From contig CAYLIP010000081.1 in assembly GCA_964383855.1 (NCBI GenBank), forward strand, positions 1 through 9,056: DNA of 9,056 nt. The letters run 5' to 3'. Source of the stretch: CAZHAC01 sp964383855 (GTDB taxonomy: Bacteria; Chloroflexota; Dormibacteria; Dormibacterales; Dormibacteraceae). This document shows positions 1 to 6,512 of this stretch, piece after piece (positions within the stretch are counted from its first letter, which is position 1; every line of letters starts with the position of its first letter). Both the position numbers and the translations under genes were made by a program. The notes beneath the pieces are model-generated. The model worked only from the letters and a program-made list of their open reading frames with translations, searched no databases and had not been told where the DNA came from.

Positions 1-242
1 TCAAGGCGGCGCTGAACACCACCTCGTGGCTGTCGGCGGCGTCCTTCCAGGAGACGACGCGGGTGCTGACCGAGGCCGCCATCAGCGGCAAGGTCGACCG
101 CCTGCGCGGCCTCAAGGAGAACGTGATCATCGGCAAGCTGATCCCAGCCGGAACCGGGCTCGACTACTACAAGAAGCAGCGCGAGCAGGCCGCCCGGATG
201 CTGGAGGAGGAGCCGATCGACCTCGACACGCTGAGCGTGTAA
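1..242 (+). CDS. rpoC: RNA polymerase beta' subunit, C-terminal end (partial)
   Basis: Reading from base 3, the first 79 codons before the TAA stop (240-242) encode the C-terminus of the RNA polymerase beta' subunit, part of the catalytic core of transcription. The stretch KAALNTTSWLSAASFQETTR followed by VLTEAAI, then a GKVDRLRGLKENVIIGKLIP block and the AGTG motif, is the highly conserved end of beta' in nearly all bacteria. The tail after it (YYKKQREQ, then an acidic end EEEPIDLDTLSV) is lineage specific. The gene enters from the left edge, so its start and main domains are outside the window. A strong terminator follows 28 bases after the stop, so this is the end of the rpoB-rpoC transcript. 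Identification is secure; only the upstream extent is unknown. Confidence 0.97.
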   Translation, partial: KAALNTTSWLSAASFQETTRVLTEAAISGKVDRLRGLKENVIIGKLIPAGTGLDYYKKQREQAARMLEEEPIDLDTLSV

Positions 243-270
243 GGACTCGCCGGCAACAGCCGGGAGCCAG

Positions 271-306
271 GGGGCCGGTCCACCGCGGACCGGCCCCTTT
301 TCTGTT
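271..306 (+). terminator. Intrinsic terminator after rpoC
   Basis: A perfect 11-bp GC-rich stem (GGGGCCGGTCC at 271-281 paired with GGACCGGCCCC at 287-297) closes a 5-base loop (ACCGC). It is followed at once by TTTTCTGTT (298-306). This is the classical Rho-independent layout for the plus strand. On the minus strand the stem is not followed by a T tract, so it should not stop transcription from the facing hydrolase gene. Confidence 0.93.
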
Positions 307-380
307 GCACCACCAATATGTCCCGAGCCGCCTCACCAGTTGGTGGGCAGGTGTCGCTGCAGAGCGGCGACGGAGAGGTG

Positions 381-1154
381 TCAGACGGAGGCCAGGAAGT
401 CCCCCACCAGCGCGTTGAACGCGTCCGCCCGCTCGAAGTAGACCGAGTGCCCGGCCCCGACCACCTCCTCGTAACGCCCTTCAGGCAGCACCGAGGTCAT
501 GTAGAGCACCGCCTCGGGGGCGATCACGATGTCCTCGGCCCCGGCGATCCCCAGCACCGGCACCTCCAGGCTGGCCAGGTCGCGGGCGGGGCGGGTCCGG
601 GCGGCCCTGAGGGCCTCTCTGACGGCCTCTTTGTCGATGCCCGTGGAGAGGGCGTCGATGGACCGGTAGAGATGGTGCAGGGCCGGCTGCTCGCGGGCCA
701 TCCGCTCGCCGGCCGCGGGGTGGACGCCGAGCGCGAGCAGCCGCTCCGGCTCGTAGGCGGGGTCGGGCGCGGGCGGCTCCAGCGTGCCCGTGGTAGCCGC
801 CATGACCAGCGCGCGCACCCGCTCCGGCTGGGCCAGCGCATATTCCAGGCACGTCCAGCCACCCATCGACTGGGCGACAAGGCGGACGTCTTCGAGGTCC
901 AGCTCGTCGATCAGGGCTGCCAGGTCCGAAGCGTACGAGCCCACCAGCGCCTCCGCCGGCGACCCCTCGCTCAACCGGGACGGAGTGAACCCGCGGTGCG
1001 CGAAGACCACGCAGCTGTAGCCGTCGGCGAAGTAGGGCACCTGCTGCCACCAGGAGACGTGGTTGCCGCCGAGGCCGTGGGCGAACACGATCGCCGGGCC
1101 GCTCCCATGGACCTCGTAGTAGAGCTCGGCGTCCGGCCGCAGGAGGTAGGGCAC
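381..1154 (-). CDS. Alpha/beta-fold hydrolase
   Basis: The 257-residue protein has the typical layout of a soluble alpha/beta hydrolase (Abhydrolase_1 type). The opening is LYYEVHGSGP. The oxyanion-hole HG is at residues 27-28 (FAHGLGG). The nucleophile elbow AQSMGG puts Ser96 as the nucleophile, an acid candidate Asp208 lies in GAEDIV, and His236 is in GAGHSVYF. The catalytic triad is therefore complete. Two positions differ from the common pattern: the elbow begins with Ala rather than Gly, and the usual D-x-R-G-x-G-x-S loop reads FAHRGFTPSR. There is no signal peptide, so it is cytoplasmic. The start is GTG (1152-1154), chosen because the N-terminus matches the family; no Shine-Dalgarno is visible. 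A TTGTCA at 1204-1199 (minus strand) could be a -35 element, but no good -10 follows. Substrate cannot be told; esterase, lactonase or C-C hydrolase are all possible. It converges on rpoC. Confidence 0.9.
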   Translation of the reverse strand: MPYLLRPDAELYYEVHGSGPAIVFAHGLGGNHVSWWQQVPYFADGYSCVVFAHRGFTPSRLSEGSPAEALVGSYASDLAALIDELDLEDVRLVAQSMGGWTCLEYALAQPERVRALVMAATTGTLEPPAPDPAYEPERLLALGVHPAAGERMAREQPALHHLYRSIDALSTGIDKEAVREALRAARTRPARDLASLEVPVLGIAGAEDIVIAPEAVLYMTSVLPEGRYEEVVGAGHSVYFERADAFNALVGDFLASV

Positions 1155-1380
1155 CGCGACTGAAGGTTACGAACTTTGCACGGCCGCTGACATCGCTCTG
1201 ACAACCGCGGCGCAGTCTGGCGGCCATGAGGACGGCACTGGCTCTCACCCTGGCCCAGGCCGCCGACCAGGCGGCGCTCTCGCCGGCGTCGGCCGCGGTC
1301 ATGTTCGCCATACTCCTCGCTCGGGGCGCCTGCGCGCGCCTGGCCGCCGGCGCCTGATCTCTCGGGCCTGAACCACCGGC
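1155..1380. other. Spacer between divergent genes; possible 43-codon ORF
   Basis: This stretch separates the minus-strand hydrolase from the plus-strand signalling operon. The only candidate gene is a plus-strand ORF at 1226-1357 (ATG to TGA), starting MRTALALTLAQAADQ and ending ARLAAGA, which is Ala/Leu-rich. Its codons nearly all end in G or C, which would favour coding. However, an open minus-strand frame shares the same third positions, so base composition cannot decide. No ribosome binding site precedes the ATG and I recognise no family. I see no tRNA or terminator here. Treat the ORF as unproven. Confidence 0.3.
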
Positions 1381-1423
1381 ACCCGAACCTCCCGCACCCG
1401 AACCTCCCGCACCCGAACCTCCC
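1366..1423. repeat. 15-bp tandem repeat, about four copies
   Basis: The unit ACCCGAACCTCCCGC occurs exactly at 1381-1395 and 1396-1410, then as a 13-base partial copy at 1411-1423. A degenerate copy (GCCTGAACCACCGGC) precedes at 1366-1380. It ends seven bases before the CTTCACAGG direct repeat of the downstream promoter. It may be simple slippage-born sequence, or extra binding sites for a regulator. A translated frame across it gives only low-complexity sequence. Confidence 0.85.
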
Positions 1424-1429
1424 AAAGGA

Positions 1430-1462
1430 CTTCACAGGTCCTTCACAGGCGGCGGTCAGGAT
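1430..1462 (+). promoter_or_regulatory. Likely response-regulator operator and promoter
   Basis: CTTCACAGG is repeated exactly at 1430-1438 and 1441-1449, a period of 11 bp. The CAGG core recurs a third time at 1457-1460 with the same spacing. Head-to-tail boxes with 11-bp period are the standard binding pattern of OmpR/PhoB-family regulators, and TCACAG boxes with this spacing are known for mycobacterial PhoP. CAGGAT (1457-1462) resembles an actinobacterial -10. If so, the two boxes cover the -35 region, as at many activated promoters. An alternative -10 is TATCCA at 1476-1481. An overlapping inverted repeat (AAGGAC 1425-1430, GTCCTT 1438-1443) is also present. An OmpR-type regulator is encoded 430 bp downstream, which suggests autoregulation. 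Confidence 0.6.
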
Positions 1463-1486
1463 CGGTCTCATCCCGTATCCACAAAT

Positions 1487-1493
1487 GGAGGAG
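1487..1493 (+). promoter_or_regulatory. Ribosome binding site deciding the start at 1500
   Basis: GGAGGAG lies six bases before the ATG at 1500-1502, a near-ideal Shine-Dalgarno. An in-frame ATG at 1485 sits on top of this site, so it cannot be the start served by it. The site therefore fixes the downstream start. Confidence 0.85.
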
Positions 1494-1499
1494 ATCGAC

Positions 1500-1865
1500 A
1501 TGAGACCCCTCGGAATGCTGTGGGCGCTGCTCACAATCCTGATCGCGATCGCCGCCGGCATCGGCGCCTACCAGTGGGGGCTGCACGACGGCCTTGCCCA
1601 GCAGATCCAGCACCTGCCGGCGAACGAGGTCCCGGTGCCCGGCTACGGATACCCCTACCCCTACGGACCCCACTGGGGCTACGGCTTCTTCCCGGCCTTC
1701 CCGCTCTTCGGATTCCTCTTCTTCCTGCTGATCCTGTTCCTCATATTCCGGCCTCGCCGCTGGCACGGCGGCCGCTGGGGCTACGGACCGGGCGGGCACT
1801 TCGAGGAGATGCACCGGCGCGCGCATGAGGGCCAGCCGCCAACCGACCACGAGCCCAAGCAGTAG
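1500..1865 (+). CDS. Small two-helix membrane protein of a signalling operon
   Basis: The protein has 121 residues. Two hydrophobic helices are visible: about residues 6-24 (LWALLTILIAIAAGIGA) and about 63-83 (FFPAFPLFGFLFFLLILFLI). Between them lies a Gly/Pro/Tyr/Trp-rich loop (PGYGYPYPYGPHWGYG, 47-62). After the second helix the tail starts with RPRRWHGGRW and contains GGHFEEMHRRAHEG; it is basic and His-rich, possibly metal binding. By the positive-inside rule both ends should be cytoplasmic and the loop outside. I do not recognise a named family. From memory, small membrane proteins with a C-terminal H-F/W-E-x-x-H-R-R-A-H-like tail are seen next to two-component genes in high-GC Gram-positive-type bacteria. 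The stop is 11 bases before the response regulator start, so the genes are surely cotranscribed. A role as sensor accessory or regulated target is inferred from position. Confidence 0.85.
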   Translation: MRPLGMLWALLTILIAIAAGIGAYQWGLHDGLAQQIQHLPANEVPVPGYGYPYPYGPHWGYGFFPAFPLFGFLFFLLILFLIFRPRRWHGGRWGYGPGGHFEEMHRRAHEGQPPTDHEPKQ

Positions 1866-1876
1866 CCTGCGCAGCC

Positions 1877-2568
<692 letters not shown>

Positions 2569-2569
<1 letters not shown>

Positions 2570-3516
2570 TGCCCCGCGGCCGGCCGGGGCGCCCGCCGTG
2601 GTGGCCCGAAGACGAGCCGTGGCCCCCGCGACGGCGTCCCCACTGGGCGGGACGGTGGCGAGGACCGCCCCTGGTCGGGCTGGTCATCCTGGGCGCCTTC
2701 CTGCTCGCCGCCTCGGTCGGCTCCTTCTCCCACCACCCCGAGGGGGGCAGCCTGATCGGCCTGGCCCTGGCCGCGGCCGCCGGCTGCCTGGCCGCGGCCA
2801 CCCTGGCGGGCATCAGCCTCCGCCGGCTGGTGGCCGGCATGCGCAGCGCCGACCGGCGCCGGCGCCTGTTCCTGGCCGACGTGGCGCACGAGTTCCGCAC
2901 GCCGCTGGCCGTCATCCGGGGCCAGGCGGAGGCCTTCGCGGATGGCATTTACCCGGCGGACGCCGAGCACGTGGCGCCGATCGTCGAGTCGGTGCACGCC
3001 CTGGAACGGCTGGTCGACGATTTGCGCACGCTGACCATGTCGGAGGCGGGATCGCTGGAGCTCCGGCGGGAGGCGGTCGACCTGAAATCCCTGGCGGCGG
3101 ACGTGGTGGCGGGTTTTCTCCCGGACGCCGCGCGAGGGGACGTTCAGCTGCGCAACGCCCTGCCCGAGGGCCTGCCCGCGGTCGACGCCGACCCCGCCCG
3201 GGTGCGGTCGGTCCTCGCCAACCTGGTCACCAATGCCATCCGGCATACCCCGGGCGGCGGTTCCGTGACGTTGAGCGGAGCTCGGCGCGGGAACCTCGTC
3301 GAGACGAGCGTCGAGGACACCGGCGAGGGCATCGAGCCCGAGCTGCTGCCGCGGGTGTTCGATCGCTTCGTCAAGGGCGATGGTTCAACCGGCTCGGGGC
3401 TGGGTCTGGCGATCGCCCGCGATCTCGTGGAGGCGCACGGAGGAACCATCGAGGCGAGCGCGCGCCCGGGCGGCGGAACCTCGGTCCGCTTCACGCTCCC
3501 GACCGGCACGCGCTAG
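2569..3516 (+). CDS. Membrane sensor histidine kinase with minimal sensor
   Basis: The 315-residue kinase should phosphorylate the response regulator encoded just before it. It begins with a cytoplasmic Pro/Trp/Arg-rich tail (1-33, e.g. PPWWPEDEPWPPRRRPHW). Two membrane helices follow, about 34-51 and 61-83, separated by only about nine residues (SFSHHPEGG). The dimerisation helix carries phospho-acceptor His107 in AHEFRTPL. The ATPase domain shows the N box (NLVTNAIRHT, written LANLVTNAIRHT in context, Asn222), the G1 box DTGEGI (Asp250), the F box FDRF, and the G2 box GSGLGL (275-280). All catalytic motifs are intact. Only about 20 residues link the second helix to the His helix, too short for a full HAMP domain. 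With almost no outside domain, the signal must come from within the membrane, through a partner, or by the N-terminal tail. The small membrane protein at 1500-1865 is the obvious partner candidate. Confidence 0.95.
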
Positions 3517-3534
3517 CCGGCCGGCCGGCCGCTA
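3514..3534. other. GC palindrome between convergent stops
   Basis: TAGC at 3514-3517 and GCTA at 3531-3534 flank a perfect GGCCGGCCGGCC palindrome (3519-3530) with one unpaired C. The outer arms contain the TAG stop codons of both convergent genes. The RNA from either strand could fold into a short hairpin and might help end transcription both ways. There is no T tract on either side, so it is not a classical intrinsic terminator. Confidence 0.35.
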
Positions 3535-3789
3535 AACCGGCGCGGTGATCGGCTCCTCGGCACCCGGCTCGAGGCCGGCCACCGCCAGCAGCCATCGCTC
3601 GTCGAGCGCAAGCGGCTCGCCCTGGGCCTGAAGCTGCTTGGCCACCAGCTCGATGCGGGTCAGTGCGGACACGAAGACATCGCGGTTGACGTGCAGCCAC
3701 TCCCTGTCGTTTCCGCGCCAGACCGCGCAGCGGATGCGCTGAAGCTCCCGGAACAGCTGCTGCGAGGGGGAGAACTCCGGCTCTGCCAT
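3532..3789 (-). CDS. Small protein of unknown function (85 aa)
   Basis: I do not recognise this protein. It has 85 residues, starts MAEPEFSPSQQLFRELQRIR and reads as soluble and mostly helical. Trp24, Trp31 and Trp66 and the segment VFVSALTRIELVAKQLQ suggest a small helical bundle. There is no membrane segment, signal peptide or Cys/His metal site. Support for a real gene comes from high GC at third codon positions, a sensible composition, an ATG start, and a neat fit between the kinase stop (15 bases away, convergent) and a divergent promoter region. A TAGAGT hexamer six bases upstream of the ATG would give a leaderless transcript. Function cannot be inferred from its neighbours. Confidence 0.7.
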   Translation of the reverse strand: MAEPEFSPSQQLFRELQRIRCAVWRGNDREWLHVNRDVFVSALTRIELVAKQLQAQGEPLALDERWLLAVAGLEPGAEEPITAPV

Positions 3790-3795
3790 TGCCGA

Positions 3796-3801
3796 ACTCT
3801 A
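3796..3801 (-). promoter_or_regulatory. Candidate -10 for leaderless 85-aa gene
   Basis: Read on the minus strand the bases are TAGAGT, followed by TCGGCA and then the ATG at 3789. A TAnnnT hexamer six bases before the start codon is the typical layout of leaderless genes in Actinobacteria and relatives, with transcription starting at the ATG itself. This agrees with the missing Shine-Dalgarno. A -35 is not clear: TTGTCG lies 20 bases upstream, longer than usual. Confidence 0.45.
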
Positions 3802-3835
3802 GCGTGGGCGCGGCGCCATTGCGACAACCGTTTGG

Positions 3836-3841
3836 TATGTT
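3836..3841 (+). promoter_or_regulatory. Candidate -10 for the deacetylase operon
   Basis: TATGTT fits the TAnnnT -10 pattern and would start transcription near 3848-3850. That is just before a GTG at 3851 and about 25 bases before the ATG at 3875. No convincing -35 is seen at the expected spacing (GCGCCA at 3813-3818). It lies back to back with the -10 of the minus-strand gene, so the two promoters share about 85 bp. Confidence 0.4.
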
Positions 3842-3874
3842 TCGAGCAAGGTGGAGAGAGGGTTGGGGGCGTTT

Positions 3875-4876
3875 ATGCGCTTGCACGCCCGAACCTGGTA
3901 CACCCGAACGAGCGTTCCAATCATGGCGCTGGCGCTCACCCTTGCGCTGCAGCCGGCGGGCGCGAGCGCAATCACGCGCTGGGTCCCGCCAGCCCCGCGG
4001 CCGGCCGCTCCGGTGACCGTCGACCATCCACCGGTCGATGGTGTGACCAGCTTCGACAACGGGCCTCGCAACTCAGGCAAGGTGGCGCTCACCTTCGACG
4101 CCGACATGACGCCGGCCATGCTCCAGCAGCTGCGGAGCGGCCAGGTCCACAGCTGGTACAACCAGGAGGTCCGGGACATCCTCGACGCCGAGCGGGTGCC
4201 GGCGACCATCTTCCTGACCGGGCTCTGGGCCCAGACTTACCCCGGCATCGCCCGCTCGCTGGCCGGCGACCCGCTCTTTGAGATCGGCAGCCACACCCAC
4301 GACCACGCCGCCTTCCGGACTCCGTGCTACAACCTGGTGCCCGCCGGCGATCGCGTCGCGGAGCTCACCATGGCCGGACGCGAAATCGAGGAGGCGACCG
4401 GCCTGCGGCCGTCGCTGCTGCGGTTTCCCGGCGATTGCTGGGATCACTCCGACGCCGCCCTGGCGGCCTCCCTGGGGATGACGGTGATCTCGGGCGACGT
4501 CCGCGGCGGCGACGCCTTCAACAGCTCGCCCGCCGCCATATCCAACAACGTTCTGCGGGGCATCCAGCCCGGATCCATCGTGCTTCTTCACATCCAGGGC
4601 GGCCCCAACGCACCGATGACGGCGCCCGCCCTCCGGACCATCATCGACGGCATCCGCGAGCGCGGCCTCGGTTTCGCGACCGTTTCCGAGCTGCTCCAGC
4701 GGGCCCCGGGCCGAGCCGCCAACGTCCGCACGTCGAGCGAGGTCCTGCTGCCGCTGCGAGGCGGGCTCCTGGGCGCGCCGGCCGGCAATCCGTATGCCAC
4801 GCTGAGGGTCGTCCGGAGCCGAACCCTGCGGCGTCCGGCAACGGCCTGGAGCCTGCTGGATCACCTGATACCGTAG
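3875..4876 (+). CDS. Secreted NodB-type polysaccharide deacetylase
   Basis: The protein (333 residues from this ATG) belongs to carbohydrate esterase family 4, which removes acetyl groups from N-acetylated sugars of peptidoglycan, chitin or similar polymers using a divalent metal. The N-terminus MRLHARTWYTRTS plus the hydrophobic VPIMALALTLAL and a cleavage site near GASA-ITRW make a signal peptide, so it acts outside the membrane. NodB motifs: TFDAD (73-77, canonical TFDDG), metal site HTHDH (His140, His144), RFPGDCW (Arg183), Asp208 in SGDVRGGD, and LLHIQG (His239, canonical LLHD). The first motif and the residue after the last His deviate, so activity is likely but not certain. A GTG at 3851 would add eight residues; I prefer the ATG because it gives a more usual signal peptide. 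The lipoprotein gene begins four bases after the stop. Confidence 0.88.
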   Translation: MRLHARTWYTRTSVPIMALALTLALQPAGASAITRWVPPAPRPAAPVTVDHPPVDGVTSFDNGPRNSGKVALTFDADMTPAMLQQLRSGQVHSWYNQEVRDILDAERVPATIFLTGLWAQTYPGIARSLAGDPLFEIGSHTHDHAAFRTPCYNLVPAGDRVAELTMAGREIEEATGLRPSLLRFPGDCWDHSDAALAASLGMTVISGDVRGGDAFNSSPAAISNNVLRGIQPGSIVLLHIQGGPNAPMTAPALRTIIDGIRERGLGFATVSELLQRAPGRAANVRTSSEVLLPLRGGLLGAPAGNPYATLRVVRSRTLRRPATAWSLLDHLIP

Positions 4877-4880
4877 GTTG

Positions 4881-6512
4881 GTGGCCCGCCATCGGGCGCG
4901 GTCGTTCCTGGCGCTGCTCCTGGCGGGGGTCTTGGCGGCGGTCCTTGGCGCCGCCTGCTCGACCTCCGTTCCCGCCCCGTTGAGGAGCCAGAGCCAGAGC
5001 CTTGCCGGAGATCAGACCCTCCGGGTGCTGCTGCCCGAGGCTCCCCGCAGTCTCGATCCCGCGCTGGCGCAGGACGAGCGTGAGGAGGCGGTGGTGAGCC
5101 AGTTCTCGGAGCCCTTGCTCCGCCTCCAGTCCAACCTTCACGACGTCCAGCCGGGAGCGGCCGAATCCTTCTCGGTGGCGCCCGACGGGGTGACGTGGAC
5201 CTTTCGGATCCGTCCGGGAGCGCGCTGGTCCGACGGCCAGCCGGTCCGGGCGCAGGAGTTCGTGAACCAATGGAGGCGCCTGATCGACCCGCGCACGGGC
5301 GCCCCGCACGCCGACCTCTTCGCCTCCGTGGTCCGGGGCGGCGAGGCCGCCGCCGCGCTCGACGCCCACGACTCGGCGCGGGTCGACGCCGCGCTCGCCG
5401 CCCTTGGCCTCAGCGCGCCCGACGAGCAGACCTTTGTCGTGGTGACTCCGGATGGGTCGCCGCGGCTGCAGTGGATCGCCACGCTGCCCGAGGGCGGTCC
5501 CTGGCGGGCCGACCTGCAGGTGCACCCGGGAACCGTGGGCAACGGCCCCTTCCACGTCACCGAGGCGGGGCGCGACCGGACCTCTCTGGCCCCCAACCCC
5601 AACTACTGGGCGGGCCGCACCACCCTCTCCAAGCTGGTGCTCGAGTACGGCGCCGACACGGCGACCGCCACCTCTCGCTATCGCGCGCAGGAAATCGACA
5701 TCGCCGGCAACCTGACCGGCCCGATCGACCGCTCGGTGCGCTCCGACGTCGTCCGGATGCCCGAGCTGACGGTGTTCTGGATGGATTTCAACGTGGAGCG
5801 GCCTCCCTTCATCGACGCCCGGGTGCGGACCGCGTTTGCGGAGGCGGTCGACCGGGACGCCATCGCCAGTGAGGGGCTGGGCGGCGGCGCCATCCCCGCG
5901 ACCACCCTGATTCCGAACGGCATGGGCGGCTTCCACCCCGAATACGGCAAGCCGCAGGAGGGCAATCCCGCCGCGGCCAGGCAGCTGCTCGACTCCGCGC
6001 AGGTGCCGCACGACCAGCTGGAAGCGATCCCGATGATCGTCCGCGACCGGCCGTTCGACCGGGCGGTTGCGGGTCTGGTCGCGGCCCAGGTCCAGCGCAA
6101 CCTCGGCGTCACCATCAACGTGCAGCCGCTCTCGGTCGCCGACTACACAAAGCGGCTCCGGGCCGGAGACTTCGAGCTCGCCGGCCCGACCGGCTGGACC
6201 GCCGACTACCCTGAGCCCGGCGACTTCTTCGCCATCTTCGAGTCGGACAACGGGAACAACGGGTCGCGGTACCGCAGCCCTCGCTACGACGCCCTCGTCC
6301 GGCTGGCCGGCACCGAGCTCAACGGCGACCGCCGCGACCAGCTCTACGGCCAGGCTGCGCAGCTGCTGGAGCAGGACTCGCCGGTCATCTTCCTGGTCCA
6401 GCGCCAGCGCGTCTCCCTGGTCCGGCCGTACGTCAAGGGCGCGCGCAGGCTGCCCGTCGATCCCTGGCCGGGGGCCAGCTCCTCGGGCTCGATCTGGATC
6501 GCCAGCCACTGA
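4881..6512 (+). CDS. OppA-like peptide-binding lipoprotein
   Basis: This is a solute-binding protein of the SBP_bac_5 (OppA/DppA) family, 543 residues, the usual length. It has a basic n-region (MARHRARSF), a hydrophobic stretch and a lipobox LGAAC with Cys26 as the lipidation site, so it should be anchored outside the membrane. The mature part shows family marks: LRVLLPEAPRSLDPA (47-61), FRIRPGARWSDGQPV with FVNQWRRLIDP (to about 137), NPNYW (239-243), RVRTAFAEAVDRDAI (about 314-328), and GWTADYPEPGDFF (438-450), a block near the ligand site in this family. Members capture oligopeptides, including cell-wall peptides, for an ABC importer. No permease or ATPase gene is present here. The start is GTG 4881; an in-frame TTG lies just before it at 4878, and neither has a clear Shine-Dalgarno. 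It is four bases after the deacetylase stop and overlaps the amidase start. Confidence 0.92.
   Translation: MARHRARSFLALLLAGVLAAVLGAACSTSVPAPLRSQSQSLAGDQTLRVLLPEAPRSLDPALAQDEREEAVVSQFSEPLLRLQSNLHDVQPGAAESFSVAPDGVTWTFRIRPGARWSDGQPVRAQEFVNQWRRLIDPRTGAPHADLFASVVRGGEAAAALDAHDSARVDAALAALGLSAPDEQTFVVVTPDGSPRLQWIATLPEGGPWRADLQVHPGTVGNGPFHVTEAGRDRTSLAPNPNYWAGRTTLSKLVLEYGADTATATSRYRAQEIDIAGNLTGPIDRSVRSDVVRMPELTVFWMDFNVERPPFIDARVRTAFAEAVDRDAIASEGLGGGAIPATTLIPNGMGGFHPEYGKPQEGNPAAARQLLDSAQVPHDQLEAIPMIVRDRPFDRAVAGLVAAQVQRNLGVTINVQPLSVADYTKRLRAGDFELAGPTGWTADYPEPGDFFAIFESDNGNNGSRYRSPRYDALVRLAGTELNGDRRDQLYGQAAQLLEQDSPVIFLVQRQRVSLVRPYVKGARRLPVDPWPGASSSGSIWIASH

Noticed and set aside
318..1163. A 281-codon plus-strand frame opposite the hydrolase
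   Set aside because: The minus strand encodes an alpha/beta hydrolase with intact triad; the plus frame is compositional shadow.
1366..1423. CRISPR-like array
   Set aside because: The 15-bp units are directly adjacent with no spacers, and no cas gene is present.
481..1425. A 314-codon minus-strand frame overlapping the hydrolase and the spacer
   Set aside because: Its start is low-complexity Gly/Ser sequence from the tandem repeat, and it runs through the hydrolase gene in the wrong frame.
4641..6509. A 622-codon open frame on the minus strand opposite the binding protein
   Set aside because: It is antisense to a full-length OppA-like gene with clear family motifs. Its translation is Arg/Gly/Val-rich with no recognisable domain, as expected for shadow frames at this GC.
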